Source: SZAS-79 sp965279075 | Lineage (GTDB): Bacteria; Pseudomonadota; Gammaproteobacteria; Burkholderiales; SG8-39 | Reading direction: 5' to 3' | DNA: 64,000 nucleotides | Assembly: GCA_965279075.1 (NCBI GenBank) | Contig: CBDIHI010000006.1 | Coordinates: 219,645 to 283,644, forward strand | Part shown: piece after piece, positions 55,030 to 63,689 of the stretch | Position numbering within the stretch: the first letter of the stretch is position 1 | Layout: each line of letters begins with the position of its first letter | The notes under the pieces: generated by a model | Seen by the model: the letters and a program-made list of their open reading frames with translations, nothing else | Told to the model about the DNA's origin: nothing | Database searches by the model: none | Position numbers and translations under genes: made by a program

Positions 55030-55908
55030 ATGAAGACCTCCCTGACCATCGCGTTCATCGGCCTGGGCCGCATGGGCCGGCCCATGGCGGCCCAGCTTGC
55101 TGCCGCAGGATACCTGCTCCGGACTTGCGACAAGGCGCCGCGCGCCCAGCTGCCCGGAGCCACCGCCTGTGCCTCCCCTGCCGAGGCGGCACAGGGCGCG
55201 AAGCTGGTCGTCACCATGCTCCCGGACGGCAAGGCGGTCCGGGCTGCCCTGCTTGGACGGGGCGGCGCCGCAGCGGCGCTGGGCCGCGGCAGCATCGTCA
55301 TCGACATGAGTTCCTCGGACCCGACCGGCACGCGCGCATTGGGCGCGGAACTGGGGAAGCGCGGCATCCGGCTGCTGGACGCACCGGTTTCGGGCATGGT
55401 CGTCGGCGCGACGAACGGGACGCTCACGATCATGGTGGGCTCGTCGGCGGCGCTGTTCGCGAAGGTGCGGCCGGTGCTCGAAGTCATGGGCAAGGCGATC
55501 TACCGCGCCGGGCCGCTCGGCGCCGGCCACGCGGTGAAGGCGCTCAACAACTACATCTCGGCGGCGGGCACGATCGCCGCCTTCGAGGCGGTGATCATCG
55601 GGCGCAAGTTCGGCCTCGACCCGGCCGTGATGACCGACATCTTCAACAGCTCCGCGGGCAGCAACAGCACGACGCGGAACAAGATCAAGCAGCATGTGCT
55701 CACCGGCGCGTTCGGCTCGGGGTTTGCGCTGGCGTTGATGGCGAAAGACGTCGGGATCGCGGCGGGGCTAGCCGGCGCGCTCGGCGTGGACGCGCCGCTG
55801 GCCCGCAAGGCTCGAGACCTCTGGCGCGCGGCGGAACGCGACCTCCCGGCGGGCGCAGACCACACGGAGATGTACCGCTACCTGAGAGGGCCAAAGCACA
55901 AATCCTGA
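55030..55908 (+). CDS. 3-hydroxyisobutyrate dehydrogenase-family enzyme
   Basis: A 292-residue beta-hydroxyacid dehydrogenase. The NAD motif is AFIGLGRMGRPMAAQLAAAG, the substrate-binding signature is DAPVSGMVVGATNGTL, and the catalytic lysine lies in GHAVKALNNYIS. The family oxidises 3-hydroxyisobutyrate, tartronate semialdehyde and related acids. ATG 55030 fits the conserved start. It is divergent from the TRAP operon by 88 bases and convergent with the cyclase-hydrolase gene. Confidence 0.88.
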   Translation: MKTSLTIAFIGLGRMGRPMAAQLAAAGYLLRTCDKAPRAQLPGATACASPAEAAQGAKLVVTMLPDGKAVRAALLGRGGAAAALGRGSIVIDMSSSDPTGTRALGAELGKRGIRLLDAPVSGMVVGATNGTLTIMVGSSAALFAKVRPVLEVMGKAIYRAGPLGAGHAVKALNNYISAAGTIAAFEAVIIGRKFGLDPAVMTDIFNSSAGSNSTTRNKIKQHVLTGAFGSGFALALMAKDVGIAAGLAGALGVDAPLARKARDLWRAAERDLPAGADHTEMYRYLRGPKHKS

Positions 55909-55955
55909 ACTTTTGTTTCAGAAGTCGAGGTCTGGAGCGGGTTTCATGGCAATTT

Positions 55956-55975
55956 ATGTACTTGTACCAGTACAT
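55956..55975. terminator. Palindrome between convergent genes
   Basis: ATGTACT and AGTACAT flank a six-base centre, followed on the plus strand by TTTTATT. It lies between the ends of two facing genes and could end transcription of the plus-strand gene. A protein-binding site is an alternative. Confidence 0.4.
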
Positions 55976-55976
55976 T

Positions 55977-57368
55977 TTATTGGCTAACGAACAGCCGTAC
56001 TTCCTCCAGGAACCGCGCGAAAACCGGTTCGTTCGGCAGGATGATGTGGTTCTTGCTCCGCAGCGTGACGAACCGTGCGCCCGGGATGGCGGTCGCCATC
56101 CTGCGCCCGGTTTCGAACGGGACGCGGGCGTCCTCGTTCGCGTGCATGACCAGGGTCGGCGCCTTCACTTTGGGCAGCAGGTCGGTGACGTCGATCTCGC
56201 CGACCGCCTGCATGTACCGGACGGCGCATTCCGGCGACGTCGTGATCCGTTGCAACTCGTTGAACCACTCGGCTTGTTCCTTGGTCGCCTGCGGCGCCAT
56301 GAGAGAGGTGAACATCTGTCGGAAGGCGGGATTCTCCTTGCCCCACCCCAGGCGCGTCAGGGACAGCATCGCAGCCGCTTCCTCCTTCTGGGCCTCGGTA
56401 CTGGCGCGCTTGTTTCTGCCCTGTGCGAATCCCCCGTAGAGCACGAGATGCGAAACCCGCTCCGGATGGCGCACGGCATACGCGACGGCGACAGCGCAGC
56501 CCTGGGAAATGCCCAGTAGGTCGAACTTGTCCAGGCCGGCGGCATCCACGACGGTTTCGAGGTCGCTCACCCACGCATCGAACGAAATGTCGGCGGCGTC
56601 CCAGTCGGACAGGCCGTTGCCACGCGCGTCGTAACGTAGCAATGTGCCGTGGCTTGCCAGCCCGCGCCACATGCCGCTCCACAGCGGGCTTTGCAGGTCG
56701 TATTCGAGGTGGGTCATCCAGTTGCCCGACTTGACCAGCGGCGGCCCGGCGCCGATGGTCGAATAGGCCAGTTGCACGCCATCCGGCGCGCTGCAGAAGC
56801 GGATCTCCTGCTCGAATCTCTCCCCGGCGACCGCCTCTCGCGACGGCTTTGCGTGCCCCGCCCAATCCACCGCATACGCTTCGACCGGGCGCGAGATATT
56901 CTTCAGGGTCTGTGGTCCAAGCGCCTTGAAAACCGTGTCGAGCGTGCGGTTGACCTGCTCGAACACCTGGCTCGAAACGCAGATCCCGCCCGGTTCGGCG
57001 ATGCCTTCGAGTCGCGCCGCGACGTTGATGCCGTCGCCATAGATTCGCTGTTCGTCGTGGATCACGTCGCCGAGGTTGATGCCGATGCGGAACAACATGC
57101 GCCGGTTCGGCGGGATGTCCGAGTTGCGGCGAGCCATCGTCAGCTGGATCCGGGTGGCGCACTCGACCGCGGCGATCACGCTCGGAAATTCCGCAAGGAT
57201 CCCGTCGCCCGCCGTGTCGATGATCCGCCCGCCGAACGTGGCCACCAGCGGCAGCACCTCCTCCTGGTGGCCTTTCAGGGCTTGCACCGTGGCGTCCTCG
57301 TCCTCGCCCATCAGCCGGCTGTAGCCGGCGATGTCTGCGGCGAGGATCGCGCTCAGTCGTCGTTCCAT
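55977..57368 (-). CDS. Class III nucleotide cyclase fused to an alpha/beta hydrolase
   Basis: A 463-residue fusion. Residues 1-165 are a class III adenylate/guanylate cyclase domain with both metal aspartates (AADIAGYSRLMG and DTAGDGILAEF) and the YGDGINVAARLE segment with the Asn/Arg pair used in catalysis. Residues about 185-460 are an alpha/beta hydrolase with the nucleophile elbow GISQGCAVAVAYA, the acid in HANEDARVPFE and the histidine in RSKNHIILP. The ATG at 57368 has an AGGGA site; one five codons earlier does not. The cyclase may regulate or be regulated by the hydrolase in one chain. Confidence 0.85.
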   Translation of the reverse strand: MERRLSAILAADIAGYSRLMGEDEDATVQALKGHQEEVLPLVATFGGRIIDTAGDGILAEFPSVIAAVECATRIQLTMARRNSDIPPNRRMLFRIGINLGDVIHDEQRIYGDGINVAARLEGIAEPGGICVSSQVFEQVNRTLDTVFKALGPQTLKNISRPVEAYAVDWAGHAKPSREAVAGERFEQEIRFCSAPDGVQLAYSTIGAGPPLVKSGNWMTHLEYDLQSPLWSGMWRGLASHGTLLRYDARGNGLSDWDAADISFDAWVSDLETVVDAAGLDKFDLLGISQGCAVAVAYAVRHPERVSHLVLYGGFAQGRNKRASTEAQKEEAAAMLSLTRLGWGKENPAFRQMFTSLMAPQATKEQAEWFNELQRITTSPECAVRYMQAVGEIDVTDLLPKVKAPTLVMHANEDARVPFETGRRMATAIPGARFVTLRSKNHIILPNEPVFARFLEEVRLFVSQ

Positions 57369-57518
57369 TGCAGTCCCTGGCATGGCGGGTTGGCGGAGAC
57401 GGGCAGGATACGCCTGTCCGGTACCCGCCGGAACGGGGGGTGGTCATTTCGCAGCCCGCCCTTGTCTAGTGGCGGCGCAGCGCATCTAATGTCCCCGCGT
57501 TCGAACCGGAGCACTGCG

Positions 57519-58793
57519 ATGGGCATGACGATGGCGGAGAAGATCCTGGCGCGGGCCTCGGGCCGCGCGCGGGTCGTCCCGGGCGAGTTCGTCACCGCGA
57601 AGGTCGACCTCGTGATGGCCAACGACGCGCAGTTCCCGCAGTCCTGCAAGGCGCTGGAGGACATCGGCCTGAAGCGCGTGTTCGACCCGGACAGGATAGT
57701 CGTCATCATCGACCACTGGGTGCCCGCCAACACGCCGATGGTGGCGGAGATGCACCAGGGCATCCGCGCGCAGGTGAAGGAGCTCGGCATCCGCCATTTC
57801 TACGACGCAGGAGTGGGAATCGAGCACAAGGTGATTCCGGAAAAGGGCCATGCGCTGCCCGGGCAACTGATCGTCGGCAGCGACTCGCATTCGACCACCT
57901 ACGGGGCGCTCGCCGCCGCCTCGACGGGCATCGGCCTGACTGAACTCGCCTATGTCATGTACACGGGGCAGCTGTGGTTCCAGGTGCCGCCCACGGTGAG
58001 GTTCAACCTCACGGGCCGGCTTGGCCATGGCGTTGCGCCCAAGGACCTGATGCTCGCGCTGCTCGGTCGCCACACTACGCAGGTCGCGCAGTACAAGTCG
58101 GTGGAGTTCGGCGGCCCCGCGGCCGATGCGATGGGCATGGAAGGGCGCCTGACGCTCGCCAACATCTCCTCCGAGATGGGCGCCAAGTTCTCGATGTTCG
58201 CCGCCGACGCGGTGACGCTCGATTACCTCAGGACACGCACCGACAAGCCGGTGCAGGCATTCGGGCCGGACGCGGACGCGCAGTACGAAGCAGTGCACAC
58301 CATCGACTGCTCGAAGGTCGAGCCGCAGGTCGCGGCCCCGCACAAGCCCGACAACGTGAAGAACGTCTCCGAGTTCGCGTCAGTGCGCGTCGACCAGGCG
58401 TTCATAGGTTCGTGTACCAACGCGCACGCGGGGGACCTGCGCCGCGCCGCGGCGATCATGAAGGGCCGCAAGGTTGCGCCGGGAACGCGCTTCCTCGTGA
58501 TCCCCGCATCGCACGAGGTCATGGTCGAGGCGATGCGGGACGGGTCCCTGGCCGCGCTGGTCGAGGCCGGCGCGATGGTCGGCACGCCGGGCTGCGGCCC
58601 CTGCGCGGGCGGCTCGACCGGCGTGCTCGGCCCGGGCGAGACGGGGATCGCCAGCACCAACCGCAACTTCAAGGGCCGCGGCGGCAGCACGGAAAGCATG
58701 CTCTACCTCGCCTCGCCCGAGACGGTGGCGGCCTCGGCGATCGAAGGCCGTATCGCCGACCCGCGAAAGTACCTGCCGGGGGGCGCGCAATGA
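57519..58793 (+). CDS. Aconitase-family dehydratase large subunit (LeuC/homoaconitase-like)
   Basis: A 424-residue protein of the isopropylmalate-isomerase/DmdA group. The iron-sulfur cysteines are in GSCTNAHAGDLR and TPGCGPCAGG, and the substrate loop in VGSDSHSTTYGALAA. It makes or hydrates a C=C bond next to a carboxylate in a branched dicarboxylic acid. Context (HMG-CoA-lyase-like enzyme and CoA-transferase, no leuB or leuA nearby) argues against leucine biosynthesis and for degradation of a C5 or C6 acid. Its stop overlaps the small-subunit start by four bases. Confidence 0.86.
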   Translation: MGMTMAEKILARASGRARVVPGEFVTAKVDLVMANDAQFPQSCKALEDIGLKRVFDPDRIVVIIDHWVPANTPMVAEMHQGIRAQVKELGIRHFYDAGVGIEHKVIPEKGHALPGQLIVGSDSHSTTYGALAAASTGIGLTELAYVMYTGQLWFQVPPTVRFNLTGRLGHGVAPKDLMLALLGRHTTQVAQYKSVEFGGPAADAMGMEGRLTLANISSEMGAKFSMFAADAVTLDYLRTRTDKPVQAFGPDADAQYEAVHTIDCSKVEPQVAAPHKPDNVKNVSEFASVRVDQAFIGSCTNAHAGDLRRAAAIMKGRKVAPGTRFLVIPASHEVMVEAMRDGSLAALVEAGAMVGTPGCGPCAGGSTGVLGPGETGIASTNRNFKGRGGSTESMLYLASPETVAASAIEGRIADPRKYLPGGAQ

Positions 58794-59296
58794 GCCTCGT
58801 GATCGAAGGCCGCGCCTGGAAATTCGGCGACGACATCAATACCGACTACATGGCGCCGGGGTTCGTGAAGAACCAACCCTGGGAGCTGGTGAAGAAGGCG
58901 ATCCTGCACATCCATCCGGGGTTCACCGCGGGCTTCAAGCCGGGTGACGTGATCGTCGCGGGTGAGAATTTCGGCTGCGGCTCGAGCCGCGAGGCGGCGC
59001 CCGCGAACCTCAAGCGCCTCGAAGTCGGCTGCGTGGTGGCGGAATCGTTCGGTCGTATCTTCCTGCGCAACAGCATCGCGATCGCATTCCCCGTGCTCAT
59101 CTGCAAGGGCATCACCAAGGCCTTCGAAGAAGGCGAGCGGCTCGAACTCGATTTCGACCGCTCGGTCGTCAGGAACCTCACCCGCGGCACCGAACTTGCG
59201 GGCACGCCGCTCCCGCCCGAACTCGTGCGCATCGTCGCCGCCGGCGGCATGATGCAGTTGCTCAAGCAGGAAGCCGCAGCCGCTGCGGCCCGCTAG
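58790..59296 (+). CDS. Aconitase-family dehydratase small subunit (LeuD-like)
   Basis: A 168-residue swivel domain with the substrate-contact motif NFGCGSSREAAPANLKRLEV and SFGRIFLRNSIAIAFPVL. It forms the active enzyme with the large subunit encoded just upstream. The tail is short, and the ending is alanine-rich. The four-base overlap implies equal synthesis of the two chains. Substrate as discussed for the large subunit. Confidence 0.86.
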   Translation: MSLVIEGRAWKFGDDINTDYMAPGFVKNQPWELVKKAILHIHPGFTAGFKPGDVIVAGENFGCGSSREAAPANLKRLEVGCVVAESFGRIFLRNSIAIAFPVLICKGITKAFEEGERLELDFDRSVVRNLTRGTELAGTPLPPELVRIVAAGGMMQLLKQEAAAAAAR

Positions 59297-59324
59297 TCAT
59301 CCAGATTTCCTCCAGGAGAATCCA

Positions 59325-60296
59325 GTGTCCGACCTGCCCAAGGCCATCCACATCAAGGAAGAGGGGCCCCGCGAAGGGTTCCAGTTCGAGAAGGGGCCGA
59401 TCCCCACGGCGCGCAAGATCGAGCTGATCGATGCGCTCGCAAAGACCGGCCTCAAGCACATGCAGATCGTGTCCTTCGTCAGCCCGAAGGCGGTGCCGAC
59501 GATGGCGGACGCGGCCGAGGTCGTCGCGGGTCTCACGCCGCAACCCGGCGTGGCCTACACGGGGCTGTGGTTCAACGACCAGGGGCTCGACCGCGCGATC
59601 GCGACCGGGCGGCTGGTGATCAAGGGCTCGGTCTCGATGACCGCCTCGGCGAAATTCCTGAAGAAGAACCTCAACCGCACGCCCGAGCAGCAACTCGCCG
59701 TGTCGCGCGGTCTGATCGAAACCTACAAGCAGCGCGGCATCCCGATCGAGCGCGGCGGCATCATGGCCGCGTTCGGCTGCAATTTCGAAGGCGACATCCC
59801 CGTGCAGCGCGTCGTGGACATGGTCGGGCAATTGCTCGACCTCGCGGCCGAGCAGGGCGTGACGATCGAGCGCGTGGGCCTCGCCGACACGATGGCCTGG
59901 GCCACGCCGCTGTCCATCAAGCGCGTGGTCGGTGCGGTGAAGGCGAAGTACCCGGACCTCGACCTTGAGCTTCACTTGCACGACACGCGTGGCATGGGCA
60001 TCGCCAACGCCTACGCGGGCCTAGAGATGGGCGTGACGCGTTTCGATTCGTCGGTCGCGGGCCTGGGTGGCTGCCCGTTTGCGGGACACGCGGGCGCGGC
60101 GGGCAACGTGTGCACCGAGGACCTCGTCTTCATGTGCGACGAGGCCGGCGTCGAGACCGGCGTCGACCTCGAGAAGCTCGCCGAGTGCGCGCGCCTCGCG
60201 GAGGACGTCGTTGGCCACCCGCTGCCCGGCTCGGTCATGAAGGGCGGCAGCCTGGCGAAGCTGCGCCAGAAGATCCGCGAGGGCGCCCACGCATGA
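59325..60296 (+). CDS. HMG-CoA lyase-family enzyme
   Basis: A 323-residue TIM-barrel lyase of the HMGL-like family. It opens with IKEEGPREGFQFEKG (DxGxRDG motif form with Glu), has the metal-site LELHLHDTRGMGIANAYAG and the loop GLGGCPFAGHAGAAGN with the catalytic cysteine. Members cleave HMG-CoA to acetyl-CoA and acetoacetate, or citramalyl-CoA-like thioesters to acetyl-CoA and pyruvate. GTG start with CAGGAG upstream. The CoA-transferase gene overlaps its end by four bases. Confidence 0.87.
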   Translation: MSDLPKAIHIKEEGPREGFQFEKGPIPTARKIELIDALAKTGLKHMQIVSFVSPKAVPTMADAAEVVAGLTPQPGVAYTGLWFNDQGLDRAIATGRLVIKGSVSMTASAKFLKKNLNRTPEQQLAVSRGLIETYKQRGIPIERGGIMAAFGCNFEGDIPVQRVVDMVGQLLDLAAEQGVTIERVGLADTMAWATPLSIKRVVGAVKAKYPDLDLELHLHDTRGMGIANAYAGLEMGVTRFDSSVAGLGGCPFAGHAGAAGNVCTEDLVFMCDEAGVETGVDLEKLAECARLAEDVVGHPLPGSVMKGGSLAKLRQKIREGAHA

Positions 60297-61498
60297 GCGA
60301 ACGGGCAAAGGCCGCTCCGCTGCCGCTCGAGGGCGTACGCGTCCTCGAATTCAGCCACACCATTATGGGTCCGAGCGCCGGAATGCTGCTGGCCGACCTC
60401 GGCGCCGACGTCGTCAAGATCGAGTCCGCGCCGGACGGCGATACGACGCGGCGCCTCGGCGGGTTCGCGAGCGGCTTCTTCCACGCGTTCAACCGCAACA
60501 AGCGCAGCCTCGCGATCGACCTGAAGTCGAAGGAAGGCCAGGCCCTCGTGCACAAGCTGTCGGCGAACGCCGACGTGGTGATCGAAAACTTCGGCCCCGG
60601 GACGATGGAGCGCCTGGGCTGCGGCTACGCGGACCTGTCGAAGGGCAACCCGCGCCTGATCTACTGCGCGCTGAAGGGGTTCCTGTCCGGGCCTTACGAG
60701 CACCGGCCCGCGCTCGACGAGGTCGTGCAGTACATGGCGGGCCTCGCCTACATGACCGGGCCGCCCGGCCAGCCGCTGCGGGCCGGCGCCTCGGTGATCG
60801 ACATCATGGGCGGCATGTTCGCCGTGATCGGCATCCAGGCAGCGCTGCGCGAGCGCGAGCGCACGGGTCTTGGGCAACTGGTGAAGTCCGCGCTGTTCGA
60901 GTCCACCGCCTTCCTGATGACGCAGCACATGGCAGGGCAGGCGGTCACCGGGCGGCCGCCGCCCCCGATGCCGGCGCGCGAAGGGGCCTGGGGCATCTAC
61001 GAGACGTTCAAGACCGCGGACGGCGAGCTGATCTTCGTCGGCCTGACCAGCGACAATCACTGGCGGCGCTTCTGCCAGCACTTCGAGCGCCCCGATCTCG
61101 TCGAGAACCCGCGCTACGCGACCAACCAGCACCGCGTGAAGGAGCGGTCCGAGATCCGCCCGATCGTGGCCGAATGCGTGGGGCGCTCGACGCTGGCCGA
61201 GCTGACGAAACTGTTCGATGCGATCGGCATCCCGTTCTCCCCGGTCTCGCGGCCGGGGGACCTGTTCGAGGACCCGCACCTCAATGCAGGCGGGCGGATG
61301 CTCGACGTGGCGTTCAAGGACGGCGTGCGCGCGAAGATCCCCCGGCTGCCGCTCGAGATCGGCGCGCACGACCTTGGCCTGCGGCGCCAGGCCCCGGGCA
61401 TCGGAGAGCATTCGGTGGAAGTGCTCGGCGAGGCCGGGCTGTCGAAAGCCGAAGTCGACGCGTTGCGTGCCCACGGCATCGTCAGCGGTCCGGGCTAG
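60293..61498 (+). CDS. Class III CoA-transferase (CaiB/BaiF family)
   Basis: A 401-residue family III transferase with the opening GVRVLEFSHTIMGPSAGMLL, the nucleotide-like segment GADVVKIESAPDGD and the catalytic aspartate in VIDIMGGMFA. It moves CoA between carboxylic acids, for example from succinyl-CoA. With the lyase just upstream it could activate the dehydratase product and allow cleavage, giving acetyl-CoA. Starts with ATG in a four-base overlap with the lyase gene. Confidence 0.89.
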   Translation: MSERAKAAPLPLEGVRVLEFSHTIMGPSAGMLLADLGADVVKIESAPDGDTTRRLGGFASGFFHAFNRNKRSLAIDLKSKEGQALVHKLSANADVVIENFGPGTMERLGCGYADLSKGNPRLIYCALKGFLSGPYEHRPALDEVVQYMAGLAYMTGPPGQPLRAGASVIDIMGGMFAVIGIQAALRERERTGLGQLVKSALFESTAFLMTQHMAGQAVTGRPPPPMPAREGAWGIYETFKTADGELIFVGLTSDNHWRRFCQHFERPDLVENPRYATNQHRVKERSEIRPIVAECVGRSTLAELTKLFDAIGIPFSPVSRPGDLFEDPHLNAGGRMLDVAFKDGVRAKIPRLPLEIGAHDLGLRRQAPGIGEHSVEVLGEAGLSKAEVDALRAHGIVSGPG

Positions 61499-61513
61499 GA
61501 AGGAGTGATCCCT

Positions 61514-62476
61514 GTGAAGATACTTATCGCAACGGCGGCGCTGGTGTCCTGCGTGTTCGCGCAGCCGTGCTTCGCGCAGGCCCCTGCCTACCCCTCCAAA
61601 GTCGTCCGGATGATCGTGCCGTTTCCGCCGGGCGGCGGGTTCGACGGCATCGCGCGCCCGTTCTCGGAAAAGCTCGGCGCGCTGCTCGGCCAGCCCGTGG
61701 TGCTCGACTACCGGCCCGGCGCCGGCGGCAACATAGGCGTGGAGCATGCGGCAAAATCGGCGCCGGACGGCTACACGCTGCTGTTCGCCAACGTGTCGAT
61801 GACCAGCAACCCGGCGATCTGGAAGACGGTGAACTACGACCCGGTCAACGATTTCGCCCCGATCAGCAAGGTCGGCAGCGCGAGCTCGGCCGTGGCCGTG
61901 CACCCGTCCGTGCCGGCGAAGGACCTGAAGGAGCTGATGGCGTACTCCAAGGGCAAGGCGTTGAACTTCGCCTCGCCCGGCGTCGGCACGAGCTCGCACC
62001 TGATCGGCGAAATGATGAACCTGGAGGGCATCCTCAGCCTCGTGCACATCCCCTACAAGGGCACGGCGCCCGCGGTGGCCGACGCGATCGGCGGGCAGCT
62101 CGACGCGGTCATGGTGCCGCTGGTGTCGCTGGCGCCGCACATCCGCGCCGGCAAGCTCCGCGGCATCGCCGTGTCCAGCGCGCAGCGCGTGTCCTACATG
62201 CCGGACCTGCCTACCTTCGCCGAGCTCGGCTTTCCCCAGGTGCAGTCCGACACCTGGTACGGGCTGTTCGCGCCAGCCGGCACGCCGGAGGCGATCGTCC
62301 GGCGCCTGCACGAGGCTTCCGTCCAGGCCTTGGCCCAGCCCGACGTCATCGAGCGGCTGAAGAAGACCGGCTACGAGACCGGCTCGAGCACTCCCGAGGC
62401 GCTCGGGGCGCTGGTGAAGTCTGAAGTGGCACGCTGGAATAGAATGGCCACGGCTGCGAAGATCCCCAAACAGTAG
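61514..62476 (+). CDS. Bug/TctC-family periplasmic binding protein
   Basis: A 320-residue exported protein with signal peptide (ILIATAALVSCVFAQPCFAQ). Bug hallmarks are VPFPPGGGFDGIARPFSEKL, DYRPGAGGNIGVEHAAKSAP and GYTLLFANVS. The GTG at 61514 is chosen because an AAGGAG site ends nine bases upstream, while GTG 61505 touches it. It closes the operon of dehydratase, lyase and CoA-transferase and is likely to bind the acid degraded there. A terminator-like hairpin follows. Confidence 0.86.
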   Translation: MKILIATAALVSCVFAQPCFAQAPAYPSKVVRMIVPFPPGGGFDGIARPFSEKLGALLGQPVVLDYRPGAGGNIGVEHAAKSAPDGYTLLFANVSMTSNPAIWKTVNYDPVNDFAPISKVGSASSAVAVHPSVPAKDLKELMAYSKGKALNFASPGVGTSSHLIGEMMNLEGILSLVHIPYKGTAPAVADAIGGQLDAVMVPLVSLAPHIRAGKLRGIAVSSAQRVSYMPDLPTFAELGFPQVQSDTWYGLFAPAGTPEAIVRRLHEASVQALAQPDVIERLKKTGYETGSSTPEALGALVKSEVARWNRMATAAKIPKQ

Positions 62477-62528
62477 GCCGGCCGAGGGCGGCGGCGGGGG
62501 AGAATTCAGGGCTTTATTTTAAAAACCC

Positions 62529-62555
62529 AAGGCTGGGAGCCGCTCTCCAGCCTTT
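62529..62555 (+). terminator. Rho-independent terminator-like hairpin
   Basis: AAGGCTGG and CCAGCCTT form a stem with a GC-rich loop, ending in TTT, 53 bases after the Bug gene. The IS30-family element was inserted immediately downstream. Confidence 0.55.
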
Positions 62556-62556
62556 C

Positions 62557-62582
62557 TGCAAATTCAAGTTCGAAGTGCGACA
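62557..62582 (+). repeat. IS30-family left inverted repeat
   Basis: Begins TGCAAATTCAAGTTCGAAGT and ends GCGACA. It matches the reverse complement of 63615-63640 at 23 of 26 positions. Confidence 0.82.
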
Positions 62583-62658
62583 TCCTGATTGAGCAGAGAG
62601 AGGTGAGGATGTGCACGGGTGTACCTTTCTCGATGACGAGTCTAGGAAGGAGCACTCA

Positions 62659-63633
62659 ATGCGTTATGCACACCTCACCCCAACGGAACGCTACCAGATT
62701 GCGCTGGGGTTACAAGCGAAGCTGAGTGCCCGGCAGATCGGTCGCAAGCTGGGCCGGCATCACGCGACGATCAGCCGGGAGATTGATAGGGGTTCTCATG
62801 GCAAGCGTGGATACCTGGCCGAAGAAGCACAGTTTGCTGCCGAGCGGCGAGCTCGCCGCTCGGCAGCAAACCATCCGACGAAGTCCGGGGCGCTACTGCG
62901 CTGTGTGCGCGGACTGATCCGTCTGGACTGGTCCCCGGAGCAGGTGCAGGGATACCTGAGACGTTTCGATCAGCCCCCGATCAGCATCCCGACGCTGTAC
63001 GCGCACGTACGCCGGGACCGGGCGCTCGGTGGGCAGCTCCACGAGCACCTGCGCTACGGCCGGCGTACGCGCCCGTGGGGCAAGCGCAACACGGGCAGCA
63101 TCCCCGCGGACCGGCCGAGCATCCGCAGCCGTCCCGATCACGTTAAGCAGCGCCTGATTTGCGGGGATTGGGAAGGCGACACCTTCATGGGTCGCCAAGG
63201 CAGTCCTCACCGCAAGCTGTGCCTGGTAGAACGGCGCAGCCGCTATATGTGCCTGCTCACACCGTTCGGTGGCCTGAGCCTGTCGCAGAAGGTTGCGCGC
63301 ACGACCATCGCCGCGTTACGCGATCTGCCCAAACGCTCGATCACCTTCGACAACGGGTCGGAATTCTCGCTCTACAAGACGATCGAAGACGGCCTCAAAT
63401 GCAAAGCCTACTTCGCCGATCCCGGCCGTCCGGGGCAGAGAGGAACCTGCGAGAACACCATCGGACTGGTGCGCCAGTACATCCCGAAAGGCACCAGCGG
63501 AATCCATCTGACCAGGGCACAGGTTAAGGGCATCCAGGACAAGCTCAACAACCGACCCCGAAAGTGCCTGGGATTCAAAACCCCGGCTGAGGTACTCTTG
63601 CAAGCAAATCCACCTGTCGCGCTTCGAACTTGA
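62659..63633 (+). CDS. IS30-family transposase
   Basis: A 324-residue DDE transposase. The N-terminal helix-turn-helix (LTPTERYQIALGLQAKLSAR, then GRKLGRHHATISREIDRG) binds the repeats. The catalytic core holds Asp in GDWEGDTFMG, Asp in TFDNGSEFS and Glu in RGTCENTIGLVRQ with the IS30-type R-Q-Y-I-P-K-G follow-up. ATG 62659 has an AAGGAG site. The frame is unbroken and all three acidic residues are present, so the protein should be functional. Confidence 0.92.
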   Translation: MRYAHLTPTERYQIALGLQAKLSARQIGRKLGRHHATISREIDRGSHGKRGYLAEEAQFAAERRARRSAANHPTKSGALLRCVRGLIRLDWSPEQVQGYLRRFDQPPISIPTLYAHVRRDRALGGQLHEHLRYGRRTRPWGKRNTGSIPADRPSIRSRPDHVKQRLICGDWEGDTFMGRQGSPHRKLCLVERRSRYMCLLTPFGGLSLSQKVARTTIAALRDLPKRSITFDNGSEFSLYKTIEDGLKCKAYFADPGRPGQRGTCENTIGLVRQYIPKGTSGIHLTRAQVKGIQDKLNNRPRKCLGFKTPAEVLLQANPPVALRT

Positions 63634-63640
63634 ATGCGCA
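63615..63640 (-). repeat. IS30-family right inverted repeat
   Basis: Reads TGTCGCGCTTCGAACTTGAA on the plus strand, then TGCGCA; its reverse complement matches the left repeat. It includes the transposase stop codon. Confidence 0.82.
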
Positions 63641-63689
63641 TTTCTTGTATCGATACCGGTACATCTCCGGGTCAAAAAGGGGGCTGCTG

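Larger units (their letters stand above)
62557..63640 (+). mobile_element. IS30-family insertion sequence
   Basis: An element of about 1.08 kb bounded by 26-base imperfect inverted repeats (62557-62582 and 63615-63640, 23 of 26 matching). The right repeat overlaps the 3' end of the transposase gene. TTTC occurs at both outer edges (62553-62556 and 63641-63644) and may be the target duplication. A single intact transposase gene fills it, so the element looks complete and possibly active. Confidence 0.87.

Noticed and set aside
57519..59296. Leucine biosynthesis leuCD
   Set aside because: The proteins belong to the same superfamily, but neighbours are degradation enzymes and a receptor, with no leuA or leuB, so I did not assign the leucine gene names.
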